Numbered from the stretch's first letter, positions 1 to 6,824 are shown. The stretch: 10,866 nt of DNA from an uncultured Clostridia bacterium (GCA_947304065.1 CAMZAI010000090.1:1-10866), one strand, 5' to 3'. Program-made: numbers and translations. Notes: generated by a model from the sequence alone, not told the origin.

Positions 1-1156
1 TCCTTTCGTCTTCGCATTCTCTTTCAAAAACACACTGGCGGTTTGTCAGCATCAGGCTCTTAAAACCGCCGTAATTCAAGGCCTTACTGTTCTTCTTTAT
101 ATCCGCGAGCTTTGCGATGATATCGGTCAGCTCATTCCACTCCGGTGCGTCAAACGAAGGTCTGAGCGCCGGATCGCCCATGTCCTTGTCAGCTTTTGCG
201 CCCCACTCGCTTCCGTAGTAAACGCACGGAATGCCCGGCATGGTAAATACAAAACCGTACACCTGCGGCAGCTGCGCGGGATTCTGTATGATCGAGGCAA
301 TCCTCGAAACATCGTGATTGTCCGCAAACGAGAGCAGATGTCCGCCGCGGCAGACCGTCCAGTCCTCGGGCCCGAAGAGCCTCAGCAGGGAATGCACGAT
401 CTCGAACAAGTTCATCGAATTGATCGCCGAATGCAGTCCCTTGTAGCACTGATAATTCGTAAGGGAATGGATATGCATCTCGTTCAGCATCCGGCCGTAT
501 TCACCGTGCAGTACTTCTCCGAGCAGGAAGAAATCCGCCTTTTTCGAATCGGTAAACTCTCTCAGCCTGCGCAGGAACTCACGGTCGAGGCAGTACGCCA
601 CGTCCAGCCTGAGCCCGTCTATGCCGAACTCGTCTATCCATCCGCCGACGGCCGACAGGATATGGCTGATGACATTTTCATTGCGCAGGTTGAGCTTGAC
701 CAGATCGTAATTGCCTTCCCAGCCCTCGTACCACAGACCGTCATTATAGGGTGAATTGCCTCCGAAATCGATGCGTGCGAACCAGTCGGTATAGGCAGAG
801 CCCTCGCGCTTTTCGATCACGTCCCTGAACTGCGGGAAGCCTCTTCCGACATGATTGAACACGCCGTCAAGGACAACCTTTATCCCATTCGCGTGCAGCT
901 CATCGCAGACTTTCTTAAAGTCCTCATTCGTTCCGAGCCTCACGTCTATCTTTGTATAATCGCGCGTATTGTAGCCGTGCGTATCCGATTCAAATACCGG
1001 AGAAAAGTATATCGCGTCGGCACCCAGCTTTTTAATATGCGGGATCCAGTCGATCACCTTCAGTATCCTGTGTTCAAGTATCCCGTCATTTTCAAAAGGC
1101 GCGCCGCAGAATCCCAGCGGATATATCTGATAAAAAACACTGTTAAACGCCCACAT
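1..1156 (-). CDS. GH13 alpha-amylase family glycosidase (cyclomaltodextrinase/neopullulanase-like), partial
   Basis: Retaining alpha-glucan hydrolase of family GH13, expected to cleave alpha-1,4 links of malto-oligosaccharides or cyclodextrins. The first 385 codons are present with no stop, so the C-terminal end lies beyond the left edge. The four GH13 regions read clearly: DGVFNH (residues 97-102), GLRLDVA with nucleophile Asp185, GEVLHG with acid/base Glu214, and FADNHD with His281-Asp282. The protein begins directly at the barrel (FYQIYP at residues 8-13), so the N-terminal starch-binding domain of classical neopullulanases is missing. There is no signal peptide, which suggests action in the cytosol on imported oligosaccharides. 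The ATG start at 1156 has an AAGGAG site 7 bases upstream. A terminator-like hairpin lies just upstream, so expression is either separate from the ACT gene or attenuated. The family is certain; the exact substrate (cyclodextrin, pullulan or maltodextrin) is not. Confidence 0.93.
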   Translation of the reverse strand, partial: MWAFNSVFYQIYPLGFCGAPFENDGILEHRILKVIDWIPHIKKLGADAIYFSPVFESDTHGYNTRDYTKIDVRLGTNEDFKKVCDELHANGIKVVLDGVFNHVGRGFPQFRDVIEKREGSAYTDWFARIDFGGNSPYNDGLWYEGWEGNYDLVKLNLRNENVISHILSAVGGWIDEFGIDGLRLDVAYCLDREFLRRLREFTDSKKADFFLLGEVLHGEYGRMLNEMHIHSLTNYQCYKGLHSAINSMNLFEIVHSLLRLFGPEDWTVCRGGHLLSFADNHDVSRIASIIQNPAQLPQVYGFVFTMPGIPCVYYGSEWGAKADKDMGDPALRPSFDAPEWNELTDIIAKLADIKKNSKALNYGGFKSLMLTNRQCVFERECEDER

Positions 1157-1169
1157 AGTAATACTCCTT

Positions 1170-1225
1170 AAAAAGAATAAACCGAACCGTACACAGTTAT
1201 TCTATCAGACTGTGTGCCGGTTCGG
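1170..1225 (-). terminator. Intrinsic terminator after the ACT-domain gene, in the amylase leader
   Basis: An inverted repeat with arms at 1182-1197 and 1209-1225 (CCGAACCG and CGGTTCGG outside, ACACAGT and ACTGTGT inside) has one G-U wobble, one bulged base and an 11-base loop. Read on the minus strand it is followed at once by a T-rich run (TTTATTCTTTTT). It lies 55 bases past the ACT stop codon and ends directly against the amylase ribosome binding site. It may therefore act as a plain terminator or as an attenuator in the amylase leader. No strong promoter is visible between it and the amylase start. Confidence 0.8.
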
Positions 1226-1279
1226 CTATACCATCTTAATATTTTACATTCTTTTGAAGAGAATTACATATATTACTAT

Positions 1280-1714
1280 TCACATCTTCGCGATATCTTC
1301 CTGCGAAAGGATCTTAATGCCCTTGCCCGTGAGCTTCGCCTCCGCGGTCTTGGTATCCGCAACGCGGAAGATCATGTATGCGTGAGCCATCGTTCTGCTG
1401 CTCGAGAACGCGTACATATACTCGATATTGACCTCAAGCTCGGAGAATATCGCAAGCAGTCCGTCCAGCCCGCCCGCTTCGTCCGGAACCTCGATCGCAA
1501 GTACCGGTGTCAGGTTCGCGATGAAATCATTCTCGTTGAGAGTATTGATCGCACTCAGGGCGTCGTCCACGATCAGTCTTGCCACGCCGAAGCCAACGGT
1601 CTCCGATACCGAAATGGCACGGATGTCGATGCCGTGACCGGCAAGGAAACCTGTCATCTTCTTAAGTGTTCCGGGTTTGTTCTCCAAAAAAACAGAAATC
1701 TGCTTAACGCTCAT
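1280..1714 (-). CDS. Tandem ACT-domain protein, PaaK-associated
   Basis: A 144-residue protein made of two ACT domains, roughly residues 3-66 and 70-140. The first has the typical ENKPGTL turn (11-17), where ACT domains often bind amino acids; the second has an equivalent PDEAGGLDGLL turn (77-87). There is no catalytic domain, so it is probably a ligand-sensing or regulatory partner. Small tandem-ACT proteins of this kind are commonly encoded beside phenylacetate-CoA ligases and sometimes beside indolepyruvate:ferredoxin oxidoreductase in anaerobes and archaea. Here it follows the ligase gene by 15 bases, and its GGGAGGAG ribosome binding site lies within that gap, so the two are surely co-transcribed. 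The expected ligand would be an aromatic amino acid or aryl acid, by inference only. A terminator follows. Confidence 0.9.
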   Translation of the reverse strand: MSVKQISVFLENKPGTLKKMTGFLAGHGIDIRAISVSETVGFGVARLIVDDALSAINTLNENDFIANLTPVLAIEVPDEAGGLDGLLAIFSELEVNIEYMYAFSSSRTMAHAYMIFRVADTKTAEAKLTGKGIKILSQEDIAKM

Positions 1715-1729
1715 TTTGCTCCTCCCATC

Positions 1730-3034
1730 TTAGTGCAGCTTACGGTTATCAATAACCCTGACTGCCTTACCTTCGCTCCTTGCTATCGACTTCGGTGCGA
1801 GCAGAGTAACCTTTGCCTTGATTCCGAGCATTGATTTCAGGCCTTCTACGAGAGTTTTCTGCTTTGCCTCGATCTCGGCGATACTGTCGGTAAACATCTC
1901 GGGTGTCATCTCTACCTGAACCTCGAATGTATCCGTATTGTTCACACGGTCAACCACGATCAGATAATTCGCAGCATATCCGTTGTTCAAAAGAACTGTT
2001 TCGATCTGGCTCGGGAATACGTTTACTCCGCGGATGATGAGCATATCGTCGGAACGGCCCATAGGCTTCGCCATCTTGATATGTGTTCTTCCGCAGGGAC
2101 ATTTCTCCCTCCAGAGCTTGCAGATATCTCTGGTCCTGTAGCGGAGCATCGGGAACGCTTCCTTGTCAACAGCGGTAAATACCAGCTCACCGACCGAACC
2201 CTCGGGCAGAACCTCTTCCGTATCGGGATCGATGATCTCGGGAATGAAATGGTCCTCGTTTATATGCATTCCTGTCTGTGCGGAACACTCAAATGCAACG
2301 CCGGGGCCGGAAAGCTCTGTAAGACCGTAAATGTCATAGGCCTTGATGCCCATCGTCTTCTCTATGCTCTTGCGCATCTCTTCGGTCCAGGCTTCGGCAC
2401 CGAGGATGGCCGACTTCAGCGGAATATCGTCCGGACCGTAGCCCATCTCTTTCATACGTTCGGAAAGATAGGCCGCATAGCTGGGCGTACAGCAGAGAAT
2501 AGTCGCGGAAAGGTCATTGATGAACATGATCTGCCGGTCCGTACTTCCCGAGCTCGCAGGGATCGTCAGACATCCTACCTTATGAGCGCCTCCGTGCAGA
2601 CCCATTCCTCCGGTAAACAAGCCATAGCCGTATGCTACCTGTATAACATCCTCATCGGTACCGCCTGCTGCCACGATCGCTCTTGCACAGCAGTCTTCCC
2701 ACAGATCGATATCATGCTGGGAATAAAACGCCACTACGCGCTTTCCTGTAGTTCCCGATGTGGAATGCATTCGTACGCAGTCTTTAAGGGGCGTTCCGAG
2801 CAGTCCGTAAGGATATGCATCCCTTAAGTCAGCCTTCGAAAGGAAAGGAAGCTTATGAAGGTCGTCTACCGACTTGATATCGTCGGGAGTTACTCCCTTC
2901 GCCTCCATTTTTTTGCGGTAATAGGGAACATCCTCCCAAACATGCTTAACCTGTTTTACGAGCTTTTCGGACTGGATCTCTTTTATCTTTTCCAGACTTG
3001 CGCATTCGATCTCTTCCTGATAATAGCGTTCCAC
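1730..3034 (-). CDS. paaK: Phenylacetate-CoA ligase (AMP-forming), PaaK family
   Basis: Adenylate-forming enzyme joining phenylacetate or a related aryl acid to CoA with ATP cleaved to AMP; cytosolic. At 434 residues it has the usual PaaK length. Visible motifs are the phosphate-binding STSGTTGK loop (91-98), YGYGLFTGG (135-143), YGLTELSGPG (236-245), YRTRD with Asp303 for ribose binding, the hinge GRSDDM (326-331), and a C-terminal GKAVRV whose Lys423 should be the catalytic lysine. A CPC pair at 312-314 matches the cysteine pair usual in this family. Translation starts at GTG (3032-3034): a GGGGG Shine-Dalgarno run lies 6 bases upstream and no better ATG is near. The gene leads a two-gene operon with the ACT protein. 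In anaerobes such ligases may serve aryl-acetate activation or, with 2-ketoacid oxidoreductases, aromatic amino acid fermentation. The true aryl substrate is not readable from the sequence. Confidence 0.93.
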   Translation of the reverse strand: MERYYQEEIECASLEKIKEIQSEKLVKQVKHVWEDVPYYRKKMEAKGVTPDDIKSVDDLHKLPFLSKADLRDAYPYGLLGTPLKDCVRMHSTSGTTGKRVVAFYSQHDIDLWEDCCARAIVAAGGTDEDVIQVAYGYGLFTGGMGLHGGAHKVGCLTIPASSGSTDRQIMFINDLSATILCCTPSYAAYLSERMKEMGYGPDDIPLKSAILGAEAWTEEMRKSIEKTMGIKAYDIYGLTELSGPGVAFECSAQTGMHINEDHFIPEIIDPDTEEVLPEGSVGELVFTAVDKEAFPMLRYRTRDICKLWREKCPCGRTHIKMAKPMGRSDDMLIIRGVNVFPSQIETVLLNNGYAANYLIVVDRVNNTDTFEVQVEMTPEMFTDSIAEIEAKQKTLVEGLKSMLGIKAKVTLLAPKSIARSEGKAVRVIDNRKLH

Positions 3035-3072
3035 GGTTTTCCCCCTTTTTTTCCGCCCGGCCCTCCGCCGGG
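3035..3072 (-). promoter_or_regulatory. paaK leader: GC-rich hairpin and GGGGG ribosome binding site that fixes a GTG start
   Basis: The gene begins at GTG, with a purine run (seven A then GGGGG, nearest base 3041) 6 bases upstream as ribosome binding site. Just ahead is a hairpin with 6-bp GC arms (CCCGGC 3056-3061, GCCGGG 3067-3072) and a 5-base loop. No T run follows on either strand, so it is not a normal terminator. It may stabilise the leader or modulate access to the ribosome binding site. Confidence 0.5.
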
Positions 3073-3086
3073 TTGTAATTATTAGT

Positions 3087-3115
3087 AGAATACTGCATAT
3101 TTATTCAAAAAGCAA
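3087..3115 (-). promoter_or_regulatory. Candidate sigma-70-type promoter for the paaK-ACT operon
   Basis: On the minus strand TTGCTT (3115-3110) is followed by a 17-base spacer and TATTCT (3092-3087, four of six consensus bases). The surroundings are AT-rich. It sits between the kinase terminator and the paaK leader hairpin, where a promoter is needed. The match is only moderate. Confidence 0.45.
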
Positions 3116-3138
3116 GAAAAATCGCAGCGGTTACCGCT
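3114..3138 (-). terminator. Short intrinsic terminator with the kinase stop codon in its loop
   Basis: Read on the minus strand, AGCGG-TAA-CCGCT (3138-3126) is a 5-bp GC-rich stem whose 3-base loop is exactly the TAA stop codon of the hybrid kinase. GCG and then ATTTTTCTT follow, giving the U-rich tail. The stem is short, so efficiency may be modest. Confidence 0.6.
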
Positions 3139-5491
3139 CAATTATCTTTTCCTCGGGCAGATACTTTCTGACTGTCTGCTCAAGCAGTGAAGAATCGACA
3201 GGTTTGGTCAGATAGTCCACGAAGCCGGCCTCAAGATAAAGGTTCCTGCTTCCCGCCATCGCGTTCGCGGTAAGGACGACTGCCACGGTATCTTTATTCA
3301 GCGAATCATTCGATTCCCGTATAAGCTTCAGGGTTTCGATACCGTCGATCTCAGGCATCATGTGATCGAGCAGGATCAGGTCGTACTTCTTCTCCTTGCA
3401 CATCTGTATGGCCTGCAGACCGCTCTCGCACAGATCCGGAACCACATCCACGCGCTTCAGCAGGAGCGTCAGCAGCGTAAGATTGATCGCAGTATCGTCG
3501 ACTGCCAGTACGGCCGCATCTTTTGCCGAGAAATCTCCGCCCGCATCGACAGCCGCGGTGCTAACAGGCCTGTCAAGAAAGTCGCTGCCCACGATCTCTT
3601 TGCCGGCCACGCCCACAGGAAGCTCGATGATAAATTCCGAACCGCTTCCGTATTTGCTTATGACGTTTATGGTACCGCCCATGCAGTCCAGGATGTTCTT
3701 AACGATCGCCAGACCGAGTCCGGTGCCCTCGATATTCCTGTTCTTCCTGATATCTGCACGTGAAAATGCTTCAAACAGATGCTTTTGGTCTTCCTCACCG
3801 ATGCCGCGTCCGGTATCCTTCACGCTCATTCTCAGTATGAACATGTCCTCTGCGGAATATACTCCGCCCACTGTAAGGGTAACGGATCCTTTGTCGGTAT
3901 ATTTGATCGCGTTGTTGACCAGGTTGATGATCATCTGACGGATACGGAATTCATCCGATATCTGTTTTTCGGGAACCTCGCCCTCAATGACCATCTTCAG
4001 CTCGAGGGACTTCTCATCGGCGCGTTCCTTCAGCATAGGTCTGATATCGCGCAGAAGCCCTGACAGACTGTATTCCTCGCTTGTGATCTCCATCTTGCCG
4101 GCCTCGATCTTTGAGAAATCGAGAACATCGTTGACCATCATCAGGAGCATCTTTCCCGAACTCTTTGCAACTTTGGCATATTCGTCGATCACGGGATCCC
4201 TGTTTTCACGAAGGATCATCTCGTTCATTCCGAGTACGGCATTGATGGGAGTGCGGATCTCATGCGACATGCTTGCAAGGAATCTGGTCTTTGCCTCAGA
4301 AAGATCGATCGCCTGCTGCCTCTCGTCGCTGATCGTCTTCAGATCCCTGATCTGCTGTATTACGGCCAGGGTCAGAAGAAACGCCAGACCGAAGAGCATC
4401 GGCAGCTCATCGTTCAATACGGGCCACACGTTTAGTATCACGATCTCAGACAGCGCGCATACCAGGAAGCCCGCAAATCCGATCGCGGTATATTTGTATT
4501 CGACGATCTTGCCGTTGATGACTTCTTTGATCAGCACCACCAGCGCCACAAGAACCACCGCTCCCAGAACGGCGTCCAGATATGCCAGCGCGTTGGGGAA
4601 CGAGAATGTGCCCGTAAAGTGCAGTATCGGCCAGACAAGCGAATTGACCAGCGAAACTCCGAGCAGCGCCAGCATAATAGTGCGGTAGCGTCCGTTTTGC
4701 AGCGCGTCCAGATAAATGATCAGGCTGAACGGTATGAACAGGCAGAGCATATAGTTCACTATGCCGTCTATATGATAATGACCGTATACAAACGGATAAA
4801 TAAACGAATTCGTGATACTCCAGCCGGAAAGAACTATAATGCCCATAGCACCGTACATCATCTCGATGCGCTGCCTGTACAGCAGTCTCATCGCGATGCT
4901 GACAACAAAAATGACCAGCGAAAAGATCAGCAGGACATGCGCTGCCATAAACGATGTGCCGTAGCGGTGTACCAGATAAGAAATAAGGTCTCCCTCTCCC
5001 GCCACAAAGGTCTCCTGATACACATGACCGCGCCGGGTGGTTCCGATCCTCTTGATCGTAACATCCGCACCGGAGTCAAGATGCGTCAGGGGAACCAGCA
5101 TCATGAATCGCCTTGCGATACCGCCGGGAATAAAGACGTCCCTCGCCTCGTTAAAGTCCTTGCGCAGCTCGCCGTTCACATAGACTTCGATGTCGCCGCC
5201 GGTGATCACGCTAAGGTAATAATTATCGCCGATATTCCGCGGAAGCTTCGCTTCCATGGTAAATGTTCCGAGTGTTCCGTCCGAGTTGCTGTAGGTACGC
5301 CCGGCTTTAAAAACATTGCCTTTTGAATCGGTGACCTGCCATTCCTCGATAAACACGGGATCCTTTGTCACTATCGGATCGGAGCGGTCGGCGGCATTAA
5401 AACAGATCAGCCCGACGATCAGCGCCGACAGGCTGACAAAAAGGAAAACTTTTACGATAAGTATAAGCTTCTCATAAAGTTCAGTTTTCAT
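3131..5491 (-). CDS. Membrane-bound hybrid sensor histidine kinase with 7TM-DISM-like sensor
   Basis: A 786-residue sensor that should autophosphorylate on a histidine and pass phosphate to its own receiver. Domains in order: one membrane anchor (about 10-31); an extracytoplasmic, probably beta-rich domain (about 35-165, with a YVNGE turn); seven hydrophobic helices (about 177-378), together resembling 7TMR-DISM sensors; a HisKA domain with SHEIRTP and phospho-acceptor His410; an HATPase domain with N-box NLVNNAIKYT (523-532), DTGRGIG (559-565) and GTGLGLA (589-595); and a receiver (about 660-780) with Asp665/666, phospho-acceptor Asp709, Thr741 and Lys763. All catalytic residues are present. 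There is no output or HPt domain, so a separate HPt/regulator or a protein contact must carry the signal onward. The ATG has a GAGG site 6 bases upstream that overlaps the stop codon of the preceding MIF gene, 8 bases away, so translation is probably coupled. The ligand is unknown; a sugar or other small extracellular molecule is plausible. Confidence 0.93.
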   Translation of the reverse strand: MKTELYEKLILIVKVFLFVSLSALIVGLICFNAADRSDPIVTKDPVFIEEWQVTDSKGNVFKAGRTYSNSDGTLGTFTMEAKLPRNIGDNYYLSVITGGDIEVYVNGELRKDFNEARDVFIPGGIARRFMMLVPLTHLDSGADVTIKRIGTTRRGHVYQETFVAGEGDLISYLVHRYGTSFMAAHVLLIFSLVIFVVSIAMRLLYRQRIEMMYGAMGIIVLSGWSITNSFIYPFVYGHYHIDGIVNYMLCLFIPFSLIIYLDALQNGRYRTIMLALLGVSLVNSLVWPILHFTGTFSFPNALAYLDAVLGAVVLVALVVLIKEVINGKIVEYKYTAIGFAGFLVCALSEIVILNVWPVLNDELPMLFGLAFLLTLAVIQQIRDLKTISDERQQAIDLSEAKTRFLASMSHEIRTPINAVLGMNEMILRENRDPVIDEYAKVAKSSGKMLLMMVNDVLDFSKIEAGKMEITSEEYSLSGLLRDIRPMLKERADEKSLELKMVIEGEVPEKQISDEFRIRQMIINLVNNAIKYTDKGSVTLTVGGVYSAEDMFILRMSVKDTGRGIGEEDQKHLFEAFSRADIRKNRNIEGTGLGLAIVKNILDCMGGTINVISKYGSGSEFIIELPVGVAGKEIVGSDFLDRPVSTAAVDAGGDFSAKDAAVLAVDDTAINLTLLTLLLKRVDVVPDLCESGLQAIQMCKEKKYDLILLDHMMPEIDGIETLKLIRESNDSLNKDTVAVVLTANAMAGSRNLYLEAGFVDYLTKPVDSSLLEQTVRKYLPEEKIIER

Positions 5492-5499
5492 AAGTGACC

Positions 5500-5841
5500 T
5501 CAGAAATTACTCCCGTTCCAGCCCCAGTCCTTCAGGCCGTGATATGTTACATAGACTGACTTCCCGGGGATGCCGAGAACGTCGTCGAGAATTGTGCAGA
5601 GTGCGTCCGTCATCTTCTCGTAAGCAGCCGACGGCGCGTTCCCAAGGAGGCTCACTTCAACATAAGCACCCTTCTCGAGCTTCTTTCCTCCGAAATACAG
5701 ATCGTATCCGTCCGAAATGCCGACCATCAGGTACTCCTCGGTCTTGTTGAGGATCTTTAACGCCTCGCCGAAACGGGACTTTATCAGATCCTTCTGCGGA
5801 TCGGTAAGCTTCTGTGTCAGTTTGGTATCAATAAAAGGCAT
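5500..5841 (-). CDS. MIF-family tautomerase (phenylpyruvate tautomerase-like)
   Basis: A 113-residue protein of the macrophage migration inhibitory factor branch of the tautomerase superfamily, a homotrimeric fold that tautomerises phenylpyruvate and similar ketoacids in vitro. The start Met-Pro-Phe-Ile gives the catalytic N-terminal proline once Met is removed. A lysine at residue 33 (32 in the mature protein) matches Lys32 of mammalian MIF. The SLLG strand and the C-terminal WGWNGSNF closely echo the VGWNNSTFA end of MIF. Length matches MIF (114-115). The CXXC pair of mammalian MIF is absent. There is no signal peptide. A strong AAAGGAGG site lies 8 bases before ATG, and an extended -10 promoter lies upstream. 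The gene is 8 bases ahead of the hybrid kinase and surely co-transcribed with it. The physiological role of bacterial MIF homologues is poorly known; the family call is firm, the true substrate is not. Confidence 0.92.
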   Translation of the reverse strand: MPFIDTKLTQKLTDPQKDLIKSRFGEALKILNKTEEYLMVGISDGYDLYFGGKKLEKGAYVEVSLLGNAPSAAYEKMTDALCTILDDVLGIPGKSVYVTYHGLKDWGWNGSNF

Positions 5842-5891
5842 GGATAAAACCTCCTTTGGGGTTAATGATATCTATATGCTTCTTATCTAAA

Positions 5892-5920
5892 AATTTTATC
5901 ATAATCGGCAGTTCAATGCA
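5892..5920 (-). promoter_or_regulatory. Extended -10 promoter for the MIF-kinase operon
   Basis: On the minus strand TTGCAT (5920-5915) is spaced 17 bases from TAAAAT (5897-5892, five of six consensus bases). The -10 is preceded by TGA, giving the extended -10 TGN element. The -35 overlaps the last codons of the merR-type gene. No terminator is visible between the two genes, so read-through from the regulator is also possible. Confidence 0.6.
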
Positions 5921-6737
5921 AGGAACGCTCTTCCACCGGTATATATATCCTGAAATACATCGTCGGACTGTAACGGTCGCCGCTGTACAGGTCCAGTATG
6001 TTCCTCTCTATCGCGGGGCCTGTGATCTTCAGCCCTTCCGCCTCAATAAAATCCATCATCGCGCGGTACGCCGCGTCCGCCTCGAAATGCTCCACAGTCC
6101 GTATCTTCATGCTGCCGCAGACATACTTCCCGCCCGGGAGGACCGAGGTGTAGCGATTCTTCTCCGGCCAGCGCAGCTCCGAGATATAGCCGTATTTCTC
6201 ATAAGTGTGGAAGTTCCCCGCAGCCAGATTTTCCGGGGTGATCGTGGAAATGATCCCTGCCGTATCCGCCCACTTTTCGGCGGAAGCGGTAGCTTTGATG
6301 ATCTCATCGATATCGAGCTCGTCCTCGTCGCCGAACGGCTTGCACATCAGGTACATGGCAGGAAGCTCTTCGACCGTGATGTCCTCTGTGCCGCAGGTCT
6401 TTGTGATATTGTCCCCGAATAAGCGCACCTTCGTCTTCAGACGTTTCAGGTCGGCTATGCGCTCATCGATCTCGGCGTCATAGCGCTTAAGCTCCGCAAG
6501 AATGCCTTCCGCGCCTTCTTCGTTCAGTATCTCCTTCAGCCTCTTGATGGGCGTGCCGATAGAGCGCATGAAGGAGATCATCGCTATGATCTCAAACTGC
6601 GCTTTCGAGTAGTACCTGTAGCCGTTCTCTCCCGTCTTCCAGGGACTGATCAGTTCTATGTCATCGTAATATCTGAGCGTCGGCGCCGGGATATTGAATA
6701 TCTTCGCGACCTCGCCCACAGTGTAGAATTCTTTCAT
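5913..6737 (-). CDS. MerR-family transcriptional regulator with GyrI/BmrR-like effector domain
   Basis: A 274-residue DNA-binding regulator. Residues 1-70 form the MerR winged helix (YTVGEVAKIFNIPAPTLRYYD, 5-25, read in part; then GYRYYS at 39-44). Residues about 76-108 look like the dimerising coiled coil. Residues about 118-270 resemble the GyrI/BmrR-type small-molecule binding domain (for example CKPFG near 132 and the PTMYFRIYIPVEE tail near 258-270). There is no cysteine cluster typical of metal-sensing MerR proteins. It is transcribed divergently from the GPH-GH5 operon, whose promoter has the 19-bp spacer and central dyad that MerR proteins act on, so activation by DNA distortion upon ligand binding is strongly suggested. 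No Shine-Dalgarno sequence precedes the ATG, and a -10-like TATAGT ends 6 bases before it, so the mRNA may be leaderless. Related proteins bind hydrophobic or amphipathic compounds; the ligand here is unknown. Confidence 0.92.
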   Translation of the reverse strand: MKEFYTVGEVAKIFNIPAPTLRYYDDIELISPWKTGENGYRYYSKAQFEIIAMISFMRSIGTPIKRLKEILNEEGAEGILAELKRYDAEIDERIADLKRLKTKVRLFGDNITKTCGTEDITVEELPAMYLMCKPFGDEDELDIDEIIKATASAEKWADTAGIISTITPENLAAGNFHTYEKYGYISELRWPEKNRYTSVLPGGKYVCGSMKIRTVEHFEADAAYRAMMDFIEAEGLKITGPAIERNILDLYSGDRYSPTMYFRIYIPVEERSLH

Positions 6738-6743
6738 GTCTAT

Positions 6744-6749
6744 ACTATA
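6744..6749 (-). promoter_or_regulatory. Candidate -10 of the merR gene (possible leaderless transcript)
   Basis: TATAGT on the minus strand (five of six consensus bases) ends 6 bases before the A of the start codon, placing the expected start of transcription at or next to that A. The -35 17 bases upstream (TTTAAT) is weak and overlaps the operator dyad, which would allow self-repression. Confidence 0.4.
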
Positions 6750-6761
6750 ACATTTTTCCGC

Positions 6762-6792
6762 TTGACATTAAAGTAACTTTAAGGTGTAAATT
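6762..6792 (+). promoter_or_regulatory. MerR-type promoter with 19-bp spacer and operator dyad
   Basis: A perfect -35 TTGACA (6762-6767) and a -10 TAAATT (6787-6792) are separated by 19 bases, longer than the usual 17, which is the hallmark of promoters activated by MerR proteins. The spacer holds a perfect 15-bp dyad, TTAAAGT-A-ACTTTAA (6768-6782), the expected binding site of the adjacent regulator. It drives the transporter-GH5 operon. Confidence 0.85.
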
Positions 6793-6824
6793 CAAATTAT
6801 GGGGATACAGAACAGGAGGTTTAC

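Noticed and set aside
314..1171. Plus-strand open frames over the left-edge amylase
   Set aside because: The minus strand carries a continuous GH13 frame with all four conserved regions, so these are shadows.
1214..1834. 206-codon plus-strand open frame across the ACT gene and the end of paaK
   Set aside because: It crosses two genes and a terminator on the opposite strand, and its translation has no recognisable domain.
2081..2827. 248-codon plus-strand open frame inside paaK
   Set aside because: Shadow of the paaK coding frame; Cys/His/Arg-rich translation without a recognisable family.
3987..5326. Overlapping plus-strand open frames (3987-4688 and 4619-5326) inside the kinase gene
   Set aside because: The minus-strand kinase has every expected motif through this region; the plus-strand products are low-complexity shadows.
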